A stretch of DNA of 5,600 nt from Candidatus Iainarchaeum sp. (GTDB taxonomy: Archaea > Iainarchaeota > Iainarchaeia > Iainarchaeales > Iainarchaeaceae), in assembly GCA_013331625.1 (NCBI GenBank), contig DUGC01000106.1:1-5600 (forward strand). Direction: 5' to 3'. The notes beneath the pieces were generated by a model. The model was not told the origin of the DNA and ran no database searches. It was given only the letters and a program-made list of their open reading frames with translations. The position numbers were made by a program, and so were the translations under genes. Shown here piece by piece: positions 1-4,539 of this stretch (the first letter of the stretch is position 1; the number at the start of each line of letters is the position of its first letter).

Positions 1-48
1 TTGTTCACAACTTCCCTACTACATTCCGCCTTTCAACTCCGCCATATA

Positions 49-56
49 TTTAAATA
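49..56 (+). promoter_or_regulatory. TATA-like element in the leftmost gap
   Basis: TTTAAATA is embedded in an AT-only run (44-57) in otherwise mixed sequence. It is nearly symmetrical, so it could serve either strand. On the plus strand its centre predicts a transcript start at about 79-80, exactly where the foldable element at 80-135 begins. On the minus strand it would start a transcript near 25, for a gene lying left of the window. The choice between the two is inference. Confidence 0.4.
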
Positions 57-79
57 TGATTAGCCGCAGGAATACTTCT

Positions 80-135
80 GATGGTGGGGCCTGGAATAGT
101 AAGCTCCTTTGGGGCAGAAACTCCGGGAAGCCATC
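80..135 (+). ncRNA. Possible small structured RNA
   Basis: No RNA family is recognised. The support is geometric. GATGGT (80-85) can pair with GCCATC (130-135) to close the element (one G-U pair). Inside, GGGGC (86-90) can pair with GCTCC (103-107), and GGGG (111-114) with CTCC (121-124), giving a three-way junction with joining strands TTT and GGGAA. GCTCC can instead pair with GGGGC at 111-115, so two folds compete. A TATA element sits about 27 bases upstream of position 80, and the U-rich TTTTAATTTT follows at 136-145, which could end transcription. A 51-residue frame (56-211, plus) crosses the same bases but has no other support. I found no C/D-box or H/ACA layout, no tRNA features and no riboswitch I know. 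Confidence 0.3.
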
Positions 136-249
136 TTTTAATTTTCCAAATTTCCTGAAAGCAATACCTCGTTTTCGCTTTATTTTTAAATTTTCGGGCC
201 CTGTGGAATAAAATCCTGTTTTTGGCTAAGCCGGGTCAAAATATTGTGC

Positions 250-615
250 TTACCCAATCACGTCCGTGAACGTGCGGCAGAAGACCTGCTTTGCGGCCTT
301 CAGCGCGGTTTTCCCTTCCTGTGTGAGTGTATATGAAATGGCCTTTCCCTCTTTATCCTCTGCGATAAGTTTTGCCTCTTTTAGCGCCTTGAGCGCGGGA
401 TATATGGTCCCCGGGCTTGGCTTGCTGCCCTTGCGGATTGCTATTTCCTGTGCTATCTCCTGCCCGTGCATTTTTTTCTTTGAGAGAAGGAAAAGTATCA
501 GGAAGCTTAGCATGCCGCGCATGTCACAGCAATAATCATCTTTTCCATTTTTGTGAGCGTTTTTTTGCATGTTGCTCTCTTCTATATCCCAGCTTTCCCT
601 TTTTAATTTTTGCAT
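250..615 (-). CDS. PadR-family transcriptional regulator
   Basis: A 121-residue winged-helix DNA-binding protein. The PadR core starts at about residue 32: an MRGMLSFLILFLLS helix (32-45), then MHGQEIAQEI (49-58), then the family hallmark PSPGTIYPALKALK (66-79), which forms the recognition helix. A wing follows with SYTLTQEGKTAL (94-105). PadR proteins usually dimerise through a C-terminal helix; here only about 15 residues follow the wing, so this is a short form near the family minimum. The start is uncertain. The first ATG (615) has no ribosome-binding site. A second ATG at 570 (residue 16) has an AT-rich, TATA-like stretch about 35 bases upstream. The family core is intact either way. Residues 29-30 are adjacent cysteines and there is one more at 113, so redox or metal sensing is conceivable but unproven. 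It lies 33 bases downstream of the LUD-domain gene on the same strand and may repress that operon. Confidence 0.93.
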   Translation of the reverse strand: MQKLKRESWDIEESNMQKNAHKNGKDDYCCDMRGMLSFLILFLLSKKKMHGQEIAQEIAIRKGSKPSPGTIYPALKALKEAKLIAEDKEGKAISYTLTQEGKTALKAAKQVFCRTFTDVIG

Positions 616-648
616 TTGTTTTATTGTCTTTTGCCGCTCGTCCCTTTT

Positions 649-1260
649 TTAGTATCCAAGCTTTTCCTCTACCAGTATGAGCAGTGTCCTTCCCGGCGTA
701 TCCTTTTCAAGTATGGCCCATTTGGATGTGCTGCTTCCCACCCCGTAAGCTTTCTTCGCCCTCTCATCCTCAAGGGGGAAGGCATACTCCCTCACGCGCC
801 GCATTGCCATTTCAAGGTTTTCAGTTATCTTCTGGCAGCCCGCAACAAGGAGCAGGTGCTTTGCGGCAAACAGGTACGCCCCGACCCTTGAGCCAGACTG
901 GTCGCATGAGACAAGCTCCCCGTTTTTCGAGATCGCGTTCACGCTTGCGAGGAAATAGTCCGCGGCCTGGGCTTTTCTCCTCAGGTCCGAGCGCTTTGCA
1001 TTGTCGTTTTCCGCAAGCACTTCTGCATGTAGGCTCTTCCATCCATGGGCATTGCCTGCAAGGTGATCCATAAACCCGATCTGTTCAAGTGTGGTTGAAG
1101 TGCCGTTCATGACGCTTTGGCCTTGTGGTATCCTTTCCTTGATGATTTCAAGTGCCTGCGCGCCGCTCCCCGCAATCAGGACTTCAATGCCGCGCCTGCG
1201 CATGTTTTCTGCAACCTCTTCAACGGTTTTTTTATCCGGCAATCTGTCCCAGTCGCCCAT
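649..1260 (-). CDS. LUD-domain protein (LutC/YkgG-like)
   Basis: A 203-residue protein made almost wholly of one LUD (formerly DUF162) domain. Visible landmarks are GQSVMNGTSTTLEQIG (47-62, the family's G-S-V and S-T-L turn), the middle block SVNAISKNGELVSCDQSGSR (106-125) with GSRVGA, then KHLLLVAGCQKI (134-145) and ENLEMAMRRVREYAFP (147-162). In bacteria the family includes LutC and part of LutB of the lactate-oxidation complex. Stand-alone archaeal members have no settled reaction, so no substrate is assigned. No iron-sulfur cysteine cluster is seen (only C119 and C142), unlike LutB, and no lutA or lutB partner is in the window. Translation probably starts at the ATG at 1260: a TATA box at 1293-1300 predicts a transcript start about 10 bases upstream. 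The PadR gene follows after 33 bases and may control it. Confidence 0.92.
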   Translation of the reverse strand: MGDWDRLPDKKTVEEVAENMRRRGIEVLIAGSGAQALEIIKERIPQGQSVMNGTSTTLEQIGFMDHLAGNAHGWKSLHAEVLAENDNAKRSDLRRKAQAADYFLASVNAISKNGELVSCDQSGSRVGAYLFAAKHLLLVAGCQKITENLEMAMRRVREYAFPLEDERAKKAYGVGSSTSKWAILEKDTPGRTLLILVEEKLGY

Positions 1261-1274
1261 CGTATCCCCAGATA

Positions 1275-1290
1275 TATTGGTCGCCCGATA
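1275..1290. promoter_or_regulatory. Inverted repeat between LUD gene and its TATA box
   Basis: TATTGG (1275-1280) and CCGATA (1285-1290) form an inverted repeat with one mismatch across the 4-base spacer TCGC. It lies between the TATA box (1293-1300) and the start codon of the LUD gene (1260), covering the likely transcription start region, where a repressor such as the PadR protein encoded downstream could block transcription. The match is short and could be chance. Confidence 0.25.
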
Positions 1291-1291
1291 G

Positions 1292-1303
1292 ATATTTAAA
1301 AAG
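1292..1303. promoter_or_regulatory. Shared TATA box for two divergent genes
   Basis: ATATTTAAAAAG reads as an archaeal TATA box on the plus strand (core TATTTAAA) and on the minus strand (core TTTAAATA, both 1293-1300). Plus-strand geometry predicts a start near 1323, upstream of the small-protein gene. Minus-strand geometry predicts a start near 1270, just ahead of the LUD gene ATG at 1260. No second TATA box of comparable quality is seen in the 98 bases between the two genes. Confidence 0.5.
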
Positions 1304-1343
1304 TGCCGTTTCTAATTATCGTATGACCGATACATTCGGATTT

Positions 1344-1351
1344 AGGAGGTG
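1344..1351 (+). promoter_or_regulatory. Strong ribosome-binding site fixing the start at 1359
   Basis: AGGAGGTG is an 8-base match to the sequence complementary to the archaeal 16S rRNA 3' end, 7 bases before the ATG at 1359. It lies inside the longer reading frame that begins at ATG 1323, and so argues for the shorter product. Confidence 0.75.
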
Positions 1352-1358
1352 TGTGGGA

Positions 1359-1493
1359 ATGTGCGGATATGGAGAAAGGAGCTACCTTACAAAAGACGAG
1401 AAAATAGAGATGCTCAAGGAATATCAGGATAACCTTGAGAAGGAAGCCAAGGGGGTTGCCGAGCGCATAAAAGAACTCGCTAAGGCTGCCTGA
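1359..1493 (+). CDS. Tiny charged helical protein, function unknown
   Basis: A 44-residue protein. It begins MCGYGERSYLTKDEKIEML and continues as a highly charged helix to the end (about residues 11-43), with regular hydrophobic spacing (I16, L19, L26, V33, I37, L40) suggesting a short coiled coil. Small proteins with a Cys/Gly/Tyr-rich head followed by a TKEEKI-type helix are familiar from many archaea and some bacteria; some carry DUF5320-type names, and none has a role I can state. An in-frame ATG at 1323 would add 12 residues and sits exactly where the TATA box at 1293-1300 predicts the transcript to begin. The AGGAGGTG site favours 1359. The gene is monocistronic and ends 16 bases before a strong terminator hairpin. 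Confidence 0.8.
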   Translation: MCGYGERSYLTKDEKIEMLKEYQDNLEKEAKGVAERIKELAKAA

Positions 1494-1509
1494 ACCCCTG
1501 TTTTTAGGC

Positions 1510-1550
1510 GCCGGGCAGGGGGCATAGCGCTCCTGCCGGCTCCGATTTTT
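1510..1550 (+). terminator. Hairpin plus T-run terminator
   Basis: GCCGGGCAGGG (1510-1520) pairs with TCCTGCCGGC (1531-1540) as a GC-rich stem of about 10 pairs with one bulged G, followed by TTTTT at 1546-1550. It follows the small-protein gene by 16 bases, and its T-run overlaps the reversed stop codon of truD. On the minus strand no T-run follows the stem, so it acts for the plus-strand gene; for truD it could at most be a barrier. Confidence 0.7.
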
Positions 1551-2544
1551 AATCAATAATTGCCTGAAGGCATTTTAGGAGAATGGTTCCGTAGCACCCT
1601 TTTTTCAGCTCAAAAGAGAGCAAGCAGGCGCCATCTGCGCCCCTTGAAAGCCTTGCATGCTTTGCCTCAAAATATGTTTTCCTTTCAAGAACGCCATTGC
1701 GCGGATAAACCGGGGCTGCTTTGAGTCCCCTTTTTGTCCCCCTGTAGCTGAACTTTACAGGGAATTTCCCCTGCGCAATTTCTATGTGCCTTTGGTCACG
1801 CGCATTCTGCTTAGATATTTCCTTTGCAAGGGCCTCGTTGAATATTAGCGCCTGTGCCGTCCTGCATGCAATCGAGATGGTGTTTCGCTCAAGCTCCGGC
1901 AGGGCGCTTTTGAAATCCCCCCCCGCAAGCAGAAGGCGGAAAAACCCCTTTTTGCTCTCAGGGACCTGAGGGTCGTCAATCAGTTTTTTCCAGCTGCCCC
2001 AGTTTTCCCTGATTATTTGCCTGATCTTTTTTGATTTTTCGCTCTGCATCCTGCCCTCTGCGCCCAAAGCGGCCTTTGCCGCGTCCTCCCATTTTCCGCC
2101 CAATAGTGCCTGCGCCAGCTCAACGGTTGCAGGGCTCAGGCGCTGCTCATCAAAATAGTTGGGGAAAGCGCTTTTTTTGAGCAGCATTTTAATCCGGTCA
2201 GTTTCTTCCCCGTCCACATTGCCGAATTTTACATCAAACCTGTTTGCGCTGTGCATTCCGGTATAAATCCGGTGCTCCCCCATGCCTTTGAATTCAAGGG
2301 CCATCCTTGTGTCGGGGGATTTGAGCTCTTTTATGGAACTGATCCACTGGCGCGTGGTGGCGTTCGCATCCTTTGCGCCTGCAAATGAGACATGTGTCTT
2401 ATTGTGCTCTTCGAGCAGTTTCACCGCCGAAAAAGAGTCAATCCCGTGCTTTTCAAGTATATAATAAAAAAACCTGCCGCCCCCAAGCTGCGGGTGCATG
2501 ATCTCTTCAACAAAGAATGTTGCAGGGCTTTTTGTGAATTCCAT
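1549..2544 (-). CDS. truD: tRNA pseudouridine(13) synthase TruD
   Basis: Converts a uridine of tRNA (position 13 in the E. coli enzyme) to pseudouridine; archaeal and eukaryotic relatives (Pus7) may use other sites too. The 331-residue protein shows the family motifs in order. KSPATFFVEEI (5-15) is the N-terminal substrate-binding strand. FAGAKDANATTRQ (54-66) contains the catalytic aspartate, D59, in the G-x-K-D-x-x-A-x-T-x-Q signature. HSANRFDVKFGN (98-109) matches the G-N-R-F block. FPNYFDEQR (127-135) matches the usual NYFG-x-QR, with Asp in place of Gly. AQALIFNEAL (230-239) matches the S-Y-L-F-N helix. E. coli TruD is 349 residues and many archaeal ones are longer, so the inserted TRUD domain is probably compact. 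The start is well supported: a TATA box at 2567-2577 predicts transcription to begin within a base or two of the ATG at 2544, so the mRNA is probably leaderless. It is a single gene, convergent with the small-protein gene. Confidence 0.97.
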   Translation of the reverse strand: MEFTKSPATFFVEEIMHPQLGGGRFFYYILEKHGIDSFSAVKLLEEHNKTHVSFAGAKDANATTRQWISSIKELKSPDTRMALEFKGMGEHRIYTGMHSANRFDVKFGNVDGEETDRIKMLLKKSAFPNYFDEQRLSPATVELAQALLGGKWEDAAKAALGAEGRMQSEKSKKIRQIIRENWGSWKKLIDDPQVPESKKGFFRLLLAGGDFKSALPELERNTISIACRTAQALIFNEALAKEISKQNARDQRHIEIAQGKFPVKFSYRGTKRGLKAAPVYPRNGVLERKTYFEAKHARLSRGADGACLLSFELKKGCYGTILLKCLQAIID

Positions 2545-2566
2545 AGGTTGAATTTATGGTGTGCAG

Positions 2567-2577
2567 CCTTTTTAATG
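2567..2577 (-). promoter_or_regulatory. TATA box of truD
   Basis: On the minus strand this reads CATTAAAAAGG. Its centre is about 27 bases upstream of the truD ATG (2544) and no ribosome-binding site lies between, which fits a leaderless mRNA. Confidence 0.55.
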
Positions 2578-2630
2578 TCAATTCCGGCCAAATTCCCCTT
2601 TCTTCGTATTTTCCCTAACCATTTTGTCCC

Positions 2631-2640
2631 TTGTATATAC
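2631..2640 (+). promoter_or_regulatory. TATA box of the cysteine-rich lipoprotein gene
   Basis: TTGTATATAC is centred about 26 bases before the ATG at 2662, with no ribosome-binding site between. Transcription should start at or next to the start codon (leaderless). Confidence 0.5.
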
Positions 2641-2661
2641 CTCTACTCCGTATATTCTGAC

Positions 2662-3051
2662 ATGAATTCCATAAAATTAATTCCGGTGGCTCTGCTTTCC
2701 CTGCTGCTTGTCTTGGCTGGCTGTGCCGGCCAGCAGGGTGCAAACAGCGCGCAGGATGCAAATCCGGCAGACAGCATAGCCCGCGCAGATGGTGCAAACA
2801 ATGGAATTGCGCAGTCAATGGAGCTCAAAGCGCAGGAGTATTGCGGGGCTGAAAATGTTGCCGGGGTATTTGCGTGCAAAAGCTACATTGAAGTGCAAAG
2901 CAGCCTTCTTGGCGGCGGCTCAAAGTATTACCTGCAGGATGGCTCGCAGCTTGAGTGTCCGCTTGTCGCGCTTGAATACATGAGCGCGCAGTGCCGCGAG
3001 CTGTATGAAAACAAGGAAGCGTCCGCGCCGGAATGCAAACAAGCCTGCTGA
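2662..3051 (+). CDS. Small cysteine-rich lipoprotein, function unknown
   Basis: A 129-residue exported protein with no family I recognise. The signal peptide is MNSIKLIPVALLSLLLVLAG with a lipobox LAGC; C21 would be the lipidated first residue of the mature protein, anchoring it to the outer face of the membrane. Residues 22-55 are rich in Ala, Asn, Gln and Asp and look like a flexible linker. The rest is a compact domain with six cysteines (61, 72, 99, 111, 125, 129), enough for three disulfides, the last being the C-terminal residue. Between C72 and C99 lies a predicted strand-turn region around LLGGGSKYYL. The open frame extends upstream of 2662, but the signal peptide and the TATA spacing both support this ATG. 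It is a single gene, divergent from truD, and ends at a hairpin terminator. Confidence 0.82.
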   Translation: MNSIKLIPVALLSLLLVLAGCAGQQGANSAQDANPADSIARADGANNGIAQSMELKAQEYCGAENVAGVFACKSYIEVQSSLLGGGSKYYLQDGSQLECPLVALEYMSAQCRELYENKEASAPECKQAC

Positions 3052-3073
3052 AAGCAGGCGGCAAACAGACCAG

Positions 3074-3114
3074 GTGCGGGCAAAGCAGCCCGCGCTTCAC
3101 CCCTTTTTTTATTT
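3074..3114 (+). terminator. Hairpin plus T-run terminator
   Basis: GTGCGGGC (3074-3081) pairs with GCCCGCGC (3088-3095) over a 6-base loop (8 pairs, one G-U), followed 8 bases later by seven T's (3104-3110) and ATTT. It lies 22 bases after the stop codon of the cysteine-rich lipoprotein gene. Confidence 0.7.
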
Positions 3115-3118
3115 ATCC

Positions 3119-3180
3119 TTGGCCATAGCTTATGGTCGCAGCACCGGTTCTAGAGGGCAGCTGTCTTGTTTCCCGGCCAA
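3119..3180. repeat. Inverted repeat with internal hairpin
   Basis: TTGGCC (3119-3124) and GGCCAA (3175-3180) are perfect inverted copies 50 bases apart. GGCCATA (3121-3127) can also pair with TATGGTC (3131-3137) across the 3-base loop GCT (one G-U). The two pairings share bases and exclude each other. It is not a tRNA: too short, and no T-arm is found. Confidence 0.3.
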
Positions 3181-3213
3181 TTCTTAAAAGTTCTCTTGAA
3201 AAGCTGGCGATAC

Positions 3214-3219
3214 AAAAAA
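3214..3219 (-). terminator. T-run ending the minus-strand small-gene operon
   Basis: On the minus strand, TTTTTT follows the stop codon of the 56-residue frame by three bases. A U-run alone is enough to end transcription in many archaea. No hairpin precedes it. Confidence 0.4.
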
Positions 3220-3222
3220 GCA

Positions 3223-3393
3223 TCAATCTTTAGGGTTCATGATATCATATCTCAAACTTACGGTTTCCCTCTTCAGATTGCCGTAGCTCTCTTTGGTCCC
3301 GTCTGGTAATTTGACAAGAGTGGGCCTCCTTTGGCCCTGAACAATATTTTTCACAAAGCCGAGGTCTTGCTCAGCTTGTTGTTTGAGAAGCAT
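3223..3393 (-). CDS. Possible 56-residue protein, unrecognised
   Basis: An open frame of 56 residues starting MLLKQQAEQDLGF and ending VSLRYDIMNPKD. An N-terminal charged helix leads into a probable beta hairpin, PTLVKLPDGTKESYG (24-38), where PDG is a typical tight turn. The residue mix looks like real protein. The start is weak: AGAGG directly abuts the ATG with no spacer, and the frame begins inside the neighbouring toxin-like fragment in another frame. It may therefore be the displaced C-terminal part of a larger gene joined here by deletion. It ends just before a T-run, as the last frame of the minus-strand set that starts at 3688. A role as a second small antitoxin-like protein is possible, but nothing in the sequence proves it. 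Confidence 0.4.
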   Translation of the reverse strand: MLLKQQAEQDLGFVKNIVQGQRRPTLVKLPDGTKESYGNLKRETVSLRYDIMNPKD

Positions 3394-3542
3394 CCTCTTT
3401 TAAAAAATTCGCTAATTCAATATCGCTTGGTTTTGAATCGCATGCGAATTGTGAAACGTCTAGGTGTTCAGATAATTTTTGGATAACAATCCAGTTTAGT
3501 TCCTTTAAATTAGGCAGCGGGGGCAATCAAATCACTATTCAT
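3371..3542 (-). pseudogene. Broken start of a GNAT-like acetyltransferase toxin gene
   Basis: The ATG (3540-3542) overlaps the stop codon of the upstream antitoxin-like gene by 4 bases (ATGA), as in two-gene toxin-antitoxin operons. The frame reads MNSDLIAPAA and stops at 3510. Removing one G from the run of five G's at 3519-3523 (a C-run in the coding strand) gives MNSDLIAPLPNLKELNW and continues through VSQFACDS and IELANFLKEDASQ to a stop at 3371. The arrangement F-x-C followed by L-x-x-FLKEDA is typical of the N-terminus of GNAT-type toxins. The acetyl-CoA-binding part of that fold does not follow: a different frame reads NNKLSKT for a few codons (3383-3363) and then stops at 3351. I infer a single-base frameshift plus loss of the C-terminal two thirds. 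The family call rests on one motif and is moderate. Confidence 0.5.
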
Positions 3543-3688
3543 TTCTTTGTAAAAAATCTGAAAATTTCCCTGCTTTTTAAGAGCTCTTTTTCTTTTTTTT
3601 CGCTGAATCGGGGAGATTTTAAAGCATCCCAAAACGCTTTAGCGCTTGAGCCGGTCAAAACAGGCGTAGGCTCTATAGGTTTAGCCAT
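3539..3688 (-). CDS. Antitoxin-like 49-residue protein
   Basis: A short intact gene with the best translation signal on this strand: AGGAGGG (3696-3702) seven bases before the ATG at 3688. The product begins MAKPIEPTPVLTGSSAKAFW, followed by a Lys/Glu-rich helix (about 21-45). Short proteins starting with P-I-x-P-T-P-V-L-x-G-x-x-A, with one aromatic-anchored helix, are familiar to me as partners encoded just ahead of toxin genes; I cannot name the family with certainty. The 4-base overlap with the next frame, which resembles a GNAT toxin, supports an antitoxin reading. No helix-turn-helix or ribbon-helix-helix is evident, so whether it binds the inverted repeat in its own leader is unknown. 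If the toxin is truly broken, this is a surviving orphan antitoxin. Confidence 0.65.
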   Translation of the reverse strand: MAKPIEPTPVLTGSSAKAFWDALKSPRFSEKKEKELLKSREIFRFFTKK

Positions 3689-3695
3689 CCACAAT

Positions 3696-3702
3696 CCCTC
3701 CT
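3696..3702 (-). promoter_or_regulatory. Ribosome-binding site of the antitoxin-like gene
   Basis: AGGAGGG on the minus strand, seven bases before the ATG at 3688. It decides the start of this short gene. Confidence 0.7.
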
Positions 3703-3720
3703 AACATAAATTGTCTGCCT

Positions 3721-3744
3721 CTGCATTTAAGAAAGTAAATGCTG
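3721..3744. promoter_or_regulatory. Operator-like inverted repeat at the antitoxin promoter
   Basis: GCATTTA (3723-3729) and TAAATGC (3736-3742) are perfect inverted copies around the 6-base spacer AGAAAG; the bases at 3721 and 3744 also match. The repeat covers the predicted minus-strand transcription start (about 3741, from the TATA box at 3765-3772) and the first 20 transcribed bases. A protein bound here would block transcription, which fits autorepression by a toxin-antitoxin complex. It could also form a hairpin in the leader RNA. Confidence 0.5.
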
Positions 3745-3762
3745 TGCTTAGGAAAGTCCATC

Positions 3763-3776
3763 GGTATATAAATACC
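3763..3776. promoter_or_regulatory. Near-palindromic TATA box
   Basis: GGTATATAAATACC contains TTTATATA on the minus strand, the archaeal TATA consensus, placed to start the antitoxin transcript near 3741 and give a leader of about 53 bases. The plus strand also reads as a good TATA box (TATATAAATA) and would start a transcript near 3795 into the stretch where I see no convincing gene. Confidence 0.6.
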
Positions 3777-3778
3777 TT

Positions 3779-4131
3779 CGTAAAGCGCCCTACTGTCCCA
3801 ATTCCCAGAAAAGAAGAATCCCGCCTGCCCTAAAGGCCGTTCAGTTTCCGGATTGAAAGCAGGGCATAAAGGCATGGGCATTGAAAGAATGCATGAGTTA
3901 TAGTAATTCCGGAAACTTGGGCTACTATGAAAAAGAGCAACTGAAAATGGGGCTGTCGTGTAGATGTCGCTTTATTGAAAATGCATATGCGCACAATGGA
4001 AAAAGCGTCCTCAGCCACGAACCAGTCTCAGCATTTGTTCACAGCTCAGCGACTCGTATTCATCATCGAACATGGAATTTTGGCGACAAAGCGGTTAAAA
4101 TGCTTGCGGCAATAGGCCTTTGCCCTAAAAA
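3779..4131. other. Stretch without a convincing gene
   Basis: The longest frame here is on the plus strand: TTG at 3881 or ATG at 3893, continuing to 4255. It has no ribosome-binding site, matches no family I know, and runs 124 bases into the opposite strand of the DUF4430 lipoprotein gene. I do not call it. GGCAATAGGCCTTTGCC (4108-4124) is an inverted repeat just after the end of that lipoprotein gene; on the minus strand a TTTTT run (4126-4130 by complement) lies between the stop codon and the repeat and may end transcription. The TATA box at 3763-3776 could drive a plus-strand RNA through this stretch. It may be decayed coding DNA next to the broken toxin-antitoxin locus. Confidence 0.5.
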
Positions 4132-4539
4132 TCACTGTTCGGTCGAGGTTGCATTGAAATCAGGGCTGATTTCCTCAATCCCGAATTCTATCAGGTCATT
4201 GTTTTTGGGCTTTAGCGTGCCTATGCCTTCCTGTGCATACTGGCCATTGACGTAAATTGAAATGTACTCTTGTGCTGAGGGGCTGATGCCGCCGATTCCG
4301 TTGAGGAAAGCGCCATATGGCGTGTCCTGCGTTTCTATGGGCACGTTATTTTCGCGCAGCATCTCAAGCAGCGTCTGCCCCTCAAGTGCATTTAGCCGCT
4401 TTTCATAAACCAAATCACTTTCTTTGTCAAGCGCTTTTATCTGGACAATGATGGGTTTTTGCGCTATGTCCGTTTTCTGCCCGCTGCACCCTGCAAGTGC
4501 GAGCATTAATACTGCAAAAATTACAATCAATTTTTTCAT
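4132..4539 (-). CDS. DUF4430 (transcobalamin-like domain) lipoprotein
   Basis: A 135-residue exported lipoprotein. The signal peptide is MKKLIVIFAVLMLALAG with a lipobox LAGC; C18 is the expected lipidated residue. The remainder is a single DUF4430 domain, a beta-grasp fold related to the C-terminal domain of transcobalamin and intrinsic factor. Landmarks are LEGQTLLEML (52-61), YGAFLNGIGGI (75-85), YISIYVNGQYAQEGI (92-106) and NDLIEF (114-119), ending in a short acidic tail. The domain is nearly all of the mature protein. Its ATG overlaps the stop codon of the preceding membrane-protein gene by 4 bases, so the two are translationally coupled. The pairing suggests a surface binding protein handing a ligand, possibly a cobalamin-like molecule, to the membrane subunit. 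The ligand is an inference from the fold, and no cobalamin genes are visible here. Confidence 0.85.
   Translation of the reverse strand: MKKLIVIFAVLMLALAGCSGQKTDIAQKPIIVQIKALDKESDLVYEKRLNALEGQTLLEMLRENNVPIETQDTPYGAFLNGIGGISPSAQEYISIYVNGQYAQEGIGTLKPKNNDLIEFGIEEISPDFNATSTEQ

Noticed and set aside
56..160. C/D-box guide RNA suggested by ATGATTA and CTGA-like words
   Set aside because: The spacing between the boxes is wrong and the putative D' and C' boxes overlap.
2..211. Plus-strand open frame entering from the left edge (51 residues from the ATG at 56)
   Set aside because: No ribosome-binding site, no recognisable motif, and an open run of 70 codons is not rare by chance in six frames. It overlaps the possible small RNA, which has better positional support, but it cannot be fully excluded.
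684..1073. Plus-strand frame of 129 residues opposite the LUD gene
   Set aside because: It is the antisense shadow of a well-supported conserved gene, with no start signal and a Pro/Arg/Ser-rich translation typical of such shadows.
3119..3180. tRNA or tRNA-fragment attachment site suggested by the closing TTGGCC/GGCCAA pairing
   Set aside because: Only 62 bases long, with no T-arm or anticodon stem in the right place, and no integrase gene nearby.
3881..4255. 124-residue plus-strand frame starting at TTG 3881 (ATG at 3893)
   Set aside because: No ribosome-binding site, no family resemblance, and the last third lies opposite the conserved DUF4430 coding sequence. It may be a chance frame or decayed DNA.
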